Of a DNA stretch of 22,812 nucleotides, positions 1 through 6,554 are shown piece after piece. Both the position numbers and the translations under genes were made by a program. Origin of the DNA: Alphaproteobacteria bacterium UBA998 (GTDB lineage Bacteria > Pseudomonadota > Alphaproteobacteria > Rickettsiales > UBA998); assembly GCA_002291925.1 (NCBI GenBank), contig DBAY01000045.1:1-22812 (forward strand). The letters run 5' to 3'. The notes under the pieces are model-generated. The model was not told the DNA's origin, did not search any database, and was given only the letters and a program-made list of their open reading frames with translations. The stretch's first letter is position 1, and each line of letters begins with the position of its first letter.

Positions 1-5
1 CTATC

Positions 6-28
6 TTAATGGGACAATGCCGGCATTC
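6..28. repeat. terminal inverted repeat copy at left edge, with palindrome
   Basis: Bases 6-22 (TTAATGGGACAATGCCG) are the exact reverse complement of bases 22796-22812. The sequence continues into a 12-bp perfect palindrome, AATGCCGGCATT (17-28). Read outward, both ends of the window enter the same sequence. That is what is expected if each end stops in a copy of one insertion sequence or other dispersed repeat. The repeat family is not recognised, and no transposase is visible inside the window. Confidence 0.7.
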
Positions 29-242
29 ATAAAGGGTAAGGAAGCGCTCATGCCGATAAACCTTTTTAATTAAAGCACAAATTTTGGCATATAATAGCGT
101 ATTGCAACCGTAAGTCTAGGTGAGGATTATAATGGTACGGGAATATCTGGCGGAGCCTTATGTGCTATGGGCATAAATCCCAACCCGTCAATCCTACATA
201 AACCACAGAGATGCTGGGAAAATGCTATGGCTAGGTGACTAC
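29..242. other. AT-rich intergenic stretch with no convincing gene
   Basis: This stretch lies between the left edge repeat and the end of the endonuclease gene. A TATAAT hexamer sits at 90-95 without a clear -35. Downstream of it, an ATG at 132 preceded by GGTGAGG opens a 14-codon frame (MVREYLAEPYVLWA) closed at 174-176. This could be a leader peptide or chance. No tRNA, long reading frame or terminator is seen. A second copy of the tRNA-derived attachment core is absent, so the far end of the mobile element lies outside the window. Confidence 0.4.
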
Positions 243-259
243 CGTAGTTAGAAACTACG
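243..259. terminator. hairpin at end of the endonuclease gene
   Basis: CGTAGTT-AGA-AACTACG is a perfect 7-bp stem with a 3-nt loop that includes the endonuclease stop codon (255-257). It lacks a T-tract on the minus strand, so it would be at best a weak or factor-assisted terminator or an mRNA 3' stabiliser. Confidence 0.3.
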
Positions 260-935
260 AAGCATTCTTTATGCCCTCTAGATAGCTATCTACAAACTTC
301 CTAAACCCTGCCTCAGACAGCGTTACGTTAACTATTTTGGGGAAATTATGCCAGTTATCCCCTTTCTTCTTAGAGAACGTTCTAAACCACTTCTCGATAG
401 TGGTTCCGTGCCTAATAGCGGACGAGGAAGAGTTCTCCGAATTATCGCGGTTTTTAACCTGTAAAGTAGCCCAGTCCCCATTGGGTTTACGATGGATAAA
501 ATCAACCGCTTTTACCATCGACCCAGAGCACCATACCCAACCATGGTCTTCTACCACGCTGGCAATATATCGCTCCAGAATATCGCCCACTAAATTCTCT
601 GCACCCATGGATAAGTTATGCAGCTCCACGGCGCGCTCCAGCTCTGTTGCTGGAACATCAAAATACTTATGGATAATAAAGCCCACCATTTCATCGGGTA
701 CAGTAGACGGTGGGCTGGGCGCACGCGGGTCACGACTGCGGATAAAGTTTTCTGCTTGTCGCCGGATGTATTCTTCCGATCCTATAGCCAAATCTTTGCC
801 GCCTCGGATAGCGGAAGCGGCCTCTGGATTGTCCGCCAGAAACTGGATAAGAATGCCGAACCGTTCCGCGAGGGTCGGATCAAGCTGCCTCATTATGTGT
901 CTGGCTAAATCCGCCGACTTCTCGTTAAACGACAT
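255..935 (-). CDS. type II restriction endonuclease, SinI-like (predicted GGWCC)
   Basis: A 226-aa protein, probably the nuclease half of a type II restriction-modification system that cuts unmethylated foreign DNA in the cytoplasm. It directly follows a C5-cytosine methyltransferase on the same strand, with 67 bases between them. A PD-(D/E)XK-like core is visible: Asp145 in VKAVDF, then Gln159-Val-Lys161 in LQVKNRDNSENSSSS, with Gln in place of the usual Glu. Helix 111-125 (GAENLVGDILERYIA) precedes it. Length (about 230 aa for R.SinI) and the QVKNRDNSENSS segment recall the SinI family. This is recognition from memory, not a search, so GGWCC specificity is a prediction. The absence of GGWCC in the surrounding 6.6 kb is consistent. 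Start: ATG 935 with GGAG 12 nt upstream, inside a hairpin (see 945-967). The frame is intact. Confidence 0.75.
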   Translation of the reverse strand: MSFNEKSADLARHIMRQLDPTLAERFGILIQFLADNPEAASAIRGGKDLAIGSEEYIRRQAENFIRSRDPRAPSPPSTVPDEMVGFIIHKYFDVPATELERAVELHNLSMGAENLVGDILERYIASVVEDHGWVWCSGSMVKAVDFIHRKPNGDWATLQVKNRDNSENSSSSAIRHGTTIEKWFRTFSKKKGDNWHNFPKIVNVTLSEAGFRKFVDSYLEGIKNAS

Positions 936-944
936 ACGCAGGTT

Positions 945-967
945 ATCTCCATAAATTTCATGGAGAT
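945..967 (-). promoter_or_regulatory. hairpin sequestering the endonuclease ribosome-binding site
   Basis: On the minus strand ATCTCCAT-GAAATTT-ATGGAGAT forms a perfect 8-bp stem with a 7-nt loop in the gap between the methyltransferase stop (1003) and the endonuclease ATG (935). The 3' arm contains the only GGAG available as Shine-Dalgarno for the endonuclease, so a folded leader should reduce its translation relative to the upstream methyltransferase. Read as DNA, the same palindrome could be a protein operator. The structure is directly visible; its effect is inference. Confidence 0.5.
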
Positions 968-1002
968 GTTAGCAGCAAAGATTTTATTTTACCAGACTAC
1001 TA

Positions 1003-2430
1003 TTACGCTGCATCAAGTGCCGAAAATAGGTCTTCTATGGGGGCTGCTTCGCGTAGGTTCTTCTTAGCATCCCGTTCCCACGCCACATCGTCCGTATTCT
1101 TGTAACGAGAATATGGGAAATTTAGTGGTGGCTGCACAGCTTTACCCTCCATATGTGCAAGAATGGTGCGGCCAATTGCTTCGCCTAATCCCACAGGCAC
1201 AGCATTACCTATCTGGCGATACTGGTCTATCAGCGAGCCGCAGACTTCCCAGTCGTCAGGAAATTGTTGGATTCGCTTATATTCTTGGATGCTTAATGGG
1301 CGGTGCTCTTCGGGGTGGCAAATATCAGTTGCGGGCATCGCTGGATGCGTAACCAGAGTGCAGCTTGGCTTATCCCATGCGAGGCGTCGCAAGAATCCTG
1401 TTTTGCCACCGCCGGAATAGTAAGACTTACCGAGCGCCTGCTTCTGCAATTCGGTGGGTAGGTGCTTCCAGTATTGGCCGCTCTTAAGCATGCGGTAGTA
1501 AACCAAACGATTTTCCGGGAAATCTATGTGCCTTGCTTGGCTGACATCAAGATCGCTAATTGCATCTTGCAGTGTGCGCCAGCCTGGCAAGCCCAAGTCT
1601 GGGCTATCGGAATGGGTAGGGTTCATATAAGGAACTTTTCTACCATCGCGGCTGCATATCATAACCACACGTTCACGCACCTGCGGCACACCGTAATTAG
1701 CTGCGTTATACAGGTTAAAGCTGATGCTATACCCTCCCGCGCGCAGCTGCTGCATAATGTATGCTAGCGCACCGCCCGGTTTCTCGTCCGCCTTTAGAGG
1801 CATTTTGTCTTTTCCCCTTTCGGCGTGTGGGCGGTGGTTTAGGGGGGCGGACAGAAGACCGCGCACGTTTTCTATAACTGCGTATTTGGGGCGCAGCGAG
1901 AGAATAAGGTCAATGTAGTTTAGGAATACGTTACCACGTGCATCATTAAAGGCTTTCCTACTGCCTGCGGTGGAGAATGCTTGGCAAGGCGGGCCACCAA
2001 CGATTATATCCACTTCTCCGGCCTTCATGCCTGCATACTCCAGAATCTTCGCTGGGCTATATGCGGCAATATCTCCGATTAGGCCTATATCCGGTCGGTT
2101 TGCTAAAATTGTTTGGCGGCATCGCTTGTCTACCTCGCAAGCTAAGGCAATTTCTATTCCGGCCTTCTCTAATCCGAGATCAAGCCCCATAGCACCCGAG
2201 AAGAAGGACAAGGCTTTAATACCCGTATGTCCGGCCTTGCTAGGTCTGTCTTGCGGGTTTTCGTGCTCTTGTTTTCGTAGGTATTTATCTACCGAAGCGG
2301 GGGCAACTAGCCATGTCTTCCCTACTTGCTGCCCTTCCAATATTTCGTCCCTTAGCAGGGTTCTAATGCGCTGCTCCGAAACACCTAATGTGCTAGCCGC
2401 TTCTTTTGCGGAGATAAAGGGTATGTCCAT
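1003..2430 (-). CDS. DNA (cytosine-5-)-methyltransferase with N-terminal HTH
   Basis: A 475-aa enzyme transferring methyl from SAM to C5 of cytosine, protecting the host from the adjacent endonuclease. The C5-MTase motifs are in order: motif I SFFSGAMGLDLG (75-86), motif IV GGPPCQAFS with catalytic Cys149, motif VI ENV (187-189), motif VIII QVRER (250-254), a target-recognition region at about 270-400 with YYSGGGKTGFLRRL, motif X RQIGNAVPVGLG (405-416). Residues 1-52 form an extra excisionase/MerR-like HTH (ISAKEAASTLGVSEQRIRTLL), so the protein may also bind DNA and regulate itself. No separate controller (C) gene is seen. M.SinI is about 460 aa, so length fits that group. Start ATG 2430 has only a weak GGAA upstream. 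First gene of a two-gene operon; see promoter at 2465-2494. Confidence 0.93.
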   Translation of the reverse strand: MDIPFISAKEAASTLGVSEQRIRTLLRDEILEGQQVGKTWLVAPASVDKYLRKQEHENPQDRPSKAGHTGIKALSFFSGAMGLDLGLEKAGIEIALACEVDKRCRQTILANRPDIGLIGDIAAYSPAKILEYAGMKAGEVDIIVGGPPCQAFSTAGSRKAFNDARGNVFLNYIDLILSLRPKYAVIENVRGLLSAPLNHRPHAERGKDKMPLKADEKPGGALAYIMQQLRAGGYSISFNLYNAANYGVPQVRERVVMICSRDGRKVPYMNPTHSDSPDLGLPGWRTLQDAISDLDVSQARHIDFPENRLVYYRMLKSGQYWKHLPTELQKQALGKSYYSGGGKTGFLRRLAWDKPSCTLVTHPAMPATDICHPEEHRPLSIQEYKRIQQFPDDWEVCGSLIDQYRQIGNAVPVGLGEAIGRTILAHMEGKAVQPPLNFPYSRYKNTDDVAWERDAKKNLREAAPIEDLFSALDAA

Positions 2431-2464
2431 AAATTCGATTCCGAAACAATTTTATATACCACAA

Positions 2465-2494
2465 ACTATAGGCCTATTTTGCTATTAAGAACAA
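2465..2494 (-). promoter_or_regulatory. candidate methyltransferase promoter with palindromic operator
   Basis: On the minus strand, TTGTTC (2494-2489) and TATAGT (2470-2465) are separated by 18 bp, a plausible sigma-70 type pair about 35 bases upstream of the methyltransferase ATG. A perfect 10-bp palindrome ATAGGCCTAT (2468-2477) overlaps the -10. A protein bound there would block the promoter. The HTH fused to the methyltransferase is the obvious candidate regulator (inference). Confidence 0.45.
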
Positions 2495-2948
2495 GGCTTA
2501 TCGGAGCGAATAATTAGCACATAACCAACACTCGTATTAAAACATACCTCGCATATTTGCTGTTGCTCGTGCGCGCGCAGGCGCGCGCGAGGTAGCCTCG
2601 GTGGAAATGGGTGGAAACGAGTGGCACAGAAAGTTCGCTACACGGTTCGCCCAGAACGTCGCATTTTACATCCTCCTATAATCGCATCTCTTTTGGGCGA
2701 CAGACCTGCGGTCTCCGAGGCCGTTGGTCGCATGGTAATGCCCAAAAGAAGAGGAAAACAAAACAGAGTAATAGGATTAAAGCCGGGTAGTCGGGTAGTC
2801 GGACTTAAAGAAGCAATATAAACAAACATCCCACCACTTCTTCCTTTTGTTTGGGCAAAAAAGGCGGCGGCAAACCCGGCAACCCGACTGCTATAACCCT
2901 ATCTCTTTGGGCAGACAGTAGAAAGCAGCAGCCGGGTCGCTAGGCGGG
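2495..2948. other. repeat-dense intergenic region, candidate replication origin
   Basis: This is the only long non-coding gap in the element, directly downstream of the primase-helicase gene. Two imperfect copies of a roughly 28-bp unit lie at 2677-2705 and 2891-2918 (shared core CTATAA..C..ATCTCTTT, then GGGC..ACAG). The TTTTGGGC core recurs inverted near 2741-2750 and as TTTGGGC near 2850. CGGGT or its complement occurs six times between 2784 and 2949 (2784, 2792, 2874, 2882, 2933, 2945), including a tandem CGGGTAGT pair. Short frames in this stretch lack ribosome-binding sites and are not accepted. The origin role is inference from position and repeats; a structured RNA is an alternative. 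Confidence 0.45.
2571..2630. repeat. GC alternating palindrome and 10-bp direct repeats
   Basis: Two GCGCGCGC blocks flank AG at about 2571-2588, forming an alternating purine-pyrimidine inverted repeat. CGAGG-TAG-CCTCG (2588-2600) forms a second hairpin. Immediately after come three 10-bp units starting at 2601, 2611 and 2621 (GTGGAAATGG, GTGGAAACGA, GTGGCACAGA), spaced exactly one helical turn. No gene explains these. They could be protein-binding iterons or part of a replication origin. Confidence 0.5.
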
Positions 2949-4646
2949 TTAAAAAGGTTCGCGTCCCGGCTTGCCTTCGGGAATATGTCCGATGCTGGCC
3001 GCCCAATCGCGCACATCTTCCGGCCACTGCACTTTACGGCTTTTATGCTTCTCCCACTTCTCCCGCGCTTGTGCGAGGGGAGGAAGAATAAAGCCCCGGT
3101 GCTGGTCGCCCGCAATCGTGCGCCGCACGTTGCAAGGCTGCTCGTTTTCGTCTTTGGCAGCAATTACGCGCAGTGCGTCTCCAAGCGATTTCTCGTCTTT
3201 TGGAGAAAGGCGAGCAGATTCCGCAAGAAAGCGAGTGGGGACGAAAATGTTTTCGCCTTCCACCGAGAACTGGCACGGAGGCTCGCCTTCGCGCAGCATG
3301 TTAAACACGGCCATTTCGGGTGCAGGCAGGCTTAAATCCTTCTGCTGCTGCAATGCCCTTGTTTTTGGACGCTTCTCGGCCGACCACTCCCCACTCTCTA
3401 GTTTTTGGCGCCAATATGCACCACGAAGCCAGCGAAAAAGAGCGAAAGCACCACCGCTTTTCCATTGCTCCAGAATAGCGGCAAAATACTCCTGCGAATT
3501 GTTATTCGCCCCAGCATCTACTTCCAGCACAAAGAAGCGGCGGTCGTCGCCTTCGGCCTGTATTACATGCTCGTCGTTGCTTGCGATAATTAAGCGGAAA
3601 TACTTGTTGGCCATAAATGCATCCACGCCTTTAGGCTCCACCAGCATTTTGTCGCTCGTAACAAGCGTTTTTAACGCAGCAGCATGGTTCTTGTGCCCGG
3701 CAAACGCCTCGTCTGCAAAGACGAAGCTCTTGTCCATCAGGTGCTTGTTAAACTGTCCGGTAAGTTGCTCCGGCCTTGCAAGTACGGCACTGTGCGGCGC
3801 AAAGAATTCGGCGACGCAGGTAGCAAACATACTTTTCCCAGAACCCTGTGGCCCACGCAATACCAAGGCAACACGCGCAGTGCGATTTGGGTTTTGTAAG
3901 GCATCCGCCAGCCAGCCAAGCAGGTATTGGTACAATTCTTCGTCGCGGCCACACATATTGGTAAACATGTGTTCGAGGAAGAGGTCGCACCAAATTGGCT
4001 CGTCGGTAGAATCGTCTGGCATGTCCGGGTATGGCCAGCCACGCCAGAGATTAAGGGTATTCGGTGGCGTATTCTGGCCGGGGAGGAATTCTGCGTAGTC
4101 GTAAGAACGTAGCAGCGTACTCTCCAGTAAAGCGTCTGCGAGCTTCTTGCGTTTATGCTCGCCAGTATTAGGATCTACGACAGATGTATAACGCCCAGTC
4201 TGGCTATCCTTAAAGGCAGGAAGCGACTGATGCACAAGCTGGCTTTCGTTCCAGTGCATTACAACTGCTTTATTCCCCCAGTGGCGAACCAACGCATAAT
4301 GGGCGATTTCCTCCTTAAACATACAATAGTCATGTGTTTCGCAACGCCATGCCGCCATACACATAAGATTACGCACCTGTTGCGGGTCTTCGGTGTATAA
4401 CCCGGTGTTTTTCGGGTTAGCCATTAGCAAGAGAAGCTCGTCCGGCATAAGAGTTCCGGCCAGTTCTTTTACAATCCAAGGCGCATCGTAACCGCCATGT
4501 CTAATGCGGGACACCCAGAAGGCATCCAGCTTGCTAAAGATGATTTCTTCTGGGGTTAAGTCGGGCGATACTTCGTTTGCAGTTCCCATCTGTAAGCCCG
4601 TGTCCTGCTGCTCGGCAGGCACGGGTTTTTCGTTAGCGTGCGACAT
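2949..4646 (-). CDS. primase-helicase family protein, DUF5906 (NrS-1-type helicase domain)
   Basis: A 565-aa P-loop ATPase of the kind found in phages, satellites and plasmids, expected to unwind or prime element DNA during replication. Visible motifs: Walker A GPQGSGKS (265-272), Walker B FVFADE (308-313), sensor IIASNDEH (353-360), and a putative arginine finger in DDRRFFVLEVD (367-377). This pattern matches the superfamily 3-like helicase domain called DUF5906, known from the NrS-1 phage primase-polymerase. Residues 1-220 lack a clear primase active site to my eye, so polymerase/primase activity is uncertain. Residues 430-565 are a possible winged-helix or DNA-binding tail. ATG 4646 has a strong GGAGGTGA ribosome-binding site and overlaps the end of the AlpA-like gene by 14 nt, indicating translational coupling. 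Confidence 0.85.
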   Translation of the reverse strand: MSHANEKPVPAEQQDTGLQMGTANEVSPDLTPEEIIFSKLDAFWVSRIRHGGYDAPWIVKELAGTLMPDELLLLMANPKNTGLYTEDPQQVRNLMCMAAWRCETHDYCMFKEEIAHYALVRHWGNKAVVMHWNESQLVHQSLPAFKDSQTGRYTSVVDPNTGEHKRKKLADALLESTLLRSYDYAEFLPGQNTPPNTLNLWRGWPYPDMPDDSTDEPIWCDLFLEHMFTNMCGRDEELYQYLLGWLADALQNPNRTARVALVLRGPQGSGKSMFATCVAEFFAPHSAVLARPEQLTGQFNKHLMDKSFVFADEAFAGHKNHAAALKTLVTSDKMLVEPKGVDAFMANKYFRLIIASNDEHVIQAEGDDRRFFVLEVDAGANNNSQEYFAAILEQWKSGGAFALFRWLRGAYWRQKLESGEWSAEKRPKTRALQQQKDLSLPAPEMAVFNMLREGEPPCQFSVEGENIFVPTRFLAESARLSPKDEKSLGDALRVIAAKDENEQPCNVRRTIAGDQHRGFILPPLAQAREKWEKHKSRKVQWPEDVRDWAASIGHIPEGKPGREPF

Positions 4647-4935
4647 CGGTCACCTCCCGATTCGCCAGCATCCATGCGCGAACATCCTCTAAGCGGTAAC
4701 GGATTGGGCCATTCTTTGCCTTACCCACTTTTACAAACGCTGGGCCAATACGGCGTGCGCGCATGGCCTCCAACGCACGCAAGCTAAAGCCAATAAGCTG
4801 CGCGGTTTGCCGTGGGGTAAGATATTCTGGGGTTACAGTGTCTGGCTTCTGCATCTGCGTTTGCAGTTGCGAAGCAACATGTGCGCCTACCTCTTGGGCG
4901 AACGCACGTAAAGAAGGATTAGTTTCGTGTGTCAT
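4633..4935 (-). CDS. AlpA/excisionase-like HTH protein
   Basis: A 100-aa small DNA-binding protein. The C-terminal half (YLTPRQTAQLIGFSLRALEAMRARRIGPAFVKVG..RYRLEDVRAWM) is a MerR-type winged helix-turn-helix as in AlpA and excisionases: helix 'TPRQTAQLIGFS', recognition helix 'LRALEAMRAR', then the beta wing and a terminal helix. In satellites and islands such proteins control integrase direction or activate replication genes. Here it lies between the integrase and the primase-helicase and overlaps the latter by 14 nt. An in-frame GTG at 4947 would add four residues, but that codon lies inside the inverted repeat at 4944-4983, and the ATG at 4935 has GGATAG upstream, so ATG is preferred. Confidence 0.8.
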   Translation of the reverse strand: MTHETNPSLRAFAQEVGAHVASQLQTQMQKPDTVTPEYLTPRQTAQLIGFSLRALEAMRARRIGPAFVKVGKAKNGPIRYRLEDVRAWMLANREVTDVAR

Positions 4936-4943
4936 AGTTCTAT

Positions 4944-4983
4944 CCACTAAAAGCGATCGCTTGCAACACGATCGGTTTAGTGG
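4944..4983 (-). promoter_or_regulatory. long inverted repeat at the AlpA-like gene start
   Basis: CCACTAAAAGCGATCG (4944-4959) and CGATCGGTTTAGTGG (4969-4983) are near-perfect inverted arms around a 9-base spacer. The arm next to the gene ends 8 nt before the ATG at 4935 and contains the GGA of its ribosome-binding site. It could be an autoregulatory operator, an Xis/Int binding site or an mRNA stem-loop covering the start. Only the symmetry is directly seen. Confidence 0.55.
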
Positions 4984-5160
4984 CGAACTACTCCAGCCCC
5001 ATCGGCTGGCTTAAAGCTAGACGTAACCTATCGGGAGATGGCTCCCAGTTTACGCTGCTGCTGGTTTCGTTCCACCTTTGCGAGGTGTCTCTGCGTGCCG
5101 AGGATACCCAGCTTCCTCCACGCAGTAATAAAGCCTACGTTCCTTATAGCGCATCCCTCG
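4984..5160. other. integrase-AlpA intergenic region with small hairpins
   Basis: Three small stem-loops are visible: CCAGCC-GGCTGG (4993-5009), GGGAG-CTCCC (about 5034-5048) and CACCT-AGGTG (about 5080-5094). None is followed by a T-tract on the minus strand, so no intrinsic terminator is called after the integrase. No reading frame with a ribosome-binding site was found. The promoter for the AlpA-primase operon should lie here but no clear -35/-10 pair stands out. Confidence 0.35.
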
Positions 5161-6384
5161 TTACTCGGCAACCACTTCCTGCCCTGCGTTGCAGATTTGG
5201 AGAATGGCGGCGGTCATAACGTTCTGGGTGGCGACGAGTTTATCGAAGAGGGCTTTCTCGTGGATATATACCCCGTCGATGCCTTGCACTTTGTGGTCGA
5301 GCAACAGCCGTGCCTCGATTTTGTCGATGCAGGTGCGCTGTGCGATGGTGCGGTAGGTGTGGCGCAAAATATGCCCCGTTTCGCTGGGGAGGGTTTTCTC
5401 TTTCCATACCTGCGTTACGATAATGCCGCGTGTTTTGGTGCTGCGGGTGGGGAACAACCACTCCGTTCCGGGATAAAGCAAATCGCCCTTGGCAATAATG
5501 CGCTCTACCAGCTTTACCATATAATCCGAGAGGGGGAGGTCGAAGGAGCGTCCCGACTTCATGCGCGGGATAGAAATAGCCTTCTCCTTTAAGTTTACCC
5601 ACTCCCGCCGCAGCGACACGAGCGTTCCGGGACGAAGCCCAGAGAGAATGCCCAGCGTGTGCATGTCGCGGCGAATAGGGTTAGAAATATCCTGCACCTT
5701 CGCCCACCATTCGGGCAGCTCGTCCATCATCAGCACCTTACCTGCGCGGCGTTCCTTGTTAAACGTCACGGCGGCGATAGGGTTGGGTGGCAGGGAGTCG
5801 GGATCGTCCATTACCTTTAGCGCGAAATTGTAGCAGGCGCGGAAATCGCGGAAGGCTTGGTTGGCAACCGTAACCCCGTGGTCTTTGGTAACGCGCTTAT
5901 GCTCCTCCCGTGCGAAGCTGCGTTTAATCTCGTTTATCGGCGTATCCTTCCACTTGGGCAGGTAGCGGTTTAACCGTGCGTCCATATCCGCAATAGTGCG
6001 CTCGCTACGGTCACGGGTACGCATATCCTCGGCGTATTCCTTATAGAGCCGTGCGACTGTCCATGTTGCCGCCTGCTCTTTGGGCTTGGCGTTGGGGTCG
6101 ATACCGCGCTTAATCTGCGTCAGCATTTCCTCGGCACGGATACGCGCCTCGTCGAGAGTCATATCATCAGTAGTGCCCAAGGTAAGGCGTACCGTCTTTA
6201 CCAGCTTACGGCGGCCACGCTGGCCTGCCCATAAATCACGCTGAATTTTATAGGACTTGCTGCACTTGTTTACGACGAGCATCAAGCCCGTTACTTTCGT
6301 GTCGCGGATTACTGCGAGTTGTTCCTTGTATTGCACCTTCTGCACGAAGGCTTCTGTCAGCCGTACTGGCGCTTGTTTGCTCAT
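5161..6384 (-). CDS. int: tyrosine recombinase integrase (Arm-DNA-binding + catalytic domain)
   Basis: A 407-aa site-specific recombinase that inserts and excises the element at tRNA-Arg. The N-terminal 1-100 region matches the DUF4102-type arm-binding domain of P4-like integrases (LTEAFVQKV..., TLGTTDDMTLDEARIRAEEML), 105-200 is the core-binding SAM-like domain, and 215-390 is catalytic. Catalytic set: Arg251 (SGLRPGT), Lys276 (MKSGRSFDLPLS), His338 and Arg341 (HILRHTYR), His364 (LLDHKVQG) and nucleophile Tyr373 (GVYI), all with family spacing. The frame is full length and intact. It is transcribed away from the attachment site at 6555-6599, the usual arrangement, and three GCGAACCGT repeats that could bind the arm domain lie just upstream. 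Confidence 0.95.
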   Translation of the reverse strand: MSKQAPVRLTEAFVQKVQYKEQLAVIRDTKVTGLMLVVNKCSKSYKIQRDLWAGQRGRRKLVKTVRLTLGTTDDMTLDEARIRAEEMLTQIKRGIDPNAKPKEQAATWTVARLYKEYAEDMRTRDRSERTIADMDARLNRYLPKWKDTPINEIKRSFAREEHKRVTKDHGVTVANQAFRDFRACYNFALKVMDDPDSLPPNPIAAVTFNKERRAGKVLMMDELPEWWAKVQDISNPIRRDMHTLGILSGLRPGTLVSLRREWVNLKEKAISIPRMKSGRSFDLPLSDYMVKLVERIIAKGDLLYPGTEWLFPTRSTKTRGIIVTQVWKEKTLPSETGHILRHTYRTIAQRTCIDKIEARLLLDHKVQGIDGVYIHEKALFDKLVATQNVMTAAILQICNAGQEVVAE

Positions 6385-6402
6385 AAATTCCCCATCTGTT
6401 TA

Positions 6403-6444
6403 GCGAACCGTGTATTAACCTCTTGCGAACCGTCTGCGAACCGT
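6403..6444. repeat. three direct repeats, candidate integrase/Xis arm-type sites
   Basis: GCGAACCGT occurs exactly three times, at 6403-6411, 6425-6433 and 6436-6444. The spacings are 22 and 11 bases, that is two turns and one turn of the helix. They lie between the integrase start and the attachment core, where arm-type binding sites of tyrosine recombinases are expected. A related GGTTCGCA appears inverted at 6547-6554 beside the core. Helical phasing supports protein binding; the role is inference. Confidence 0.55.
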
Positions 6445-6456
6445 TCAACGCGAGGG

Positions 6457-6487
6457 TTGTCGCGGGACAACGAGGGGAATCATTCCC
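6457..6487. repeat. two short palindromes near the attachment site
   Basis: TTGTC-GCGG-GACAA (6457-6470) and GGGAATCATTCCC (near 6475-6487) are perfect small inverted repeats between the arm-type repeats and the tRNA fragment. They may be accessory protein sites (IHF, Xis) or part of the integrase 5' region. No function can be assigned. Confidence 0.3.
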
Positions 6488-6554
6488 AATAAGCCATTGC
6501 TCGACAATCAATTTCTGCTAAGTAGAGGGGACTAGCGTGGAGTGCTGGTTCGCA

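Noticed and set aside
2621..2829. Small frames in both directions within the repeat-dense gap
   Set aside because: No ribosome-binding site, both frames overlap repeats, and neither sequence looks protein-like.
2971..4098. 375-codon plus-strand frame opposite the primase-helicase
   Set aside because: Shadow of a gene with Walker motifs on the other strand; Ser/Arg-rich without domain.
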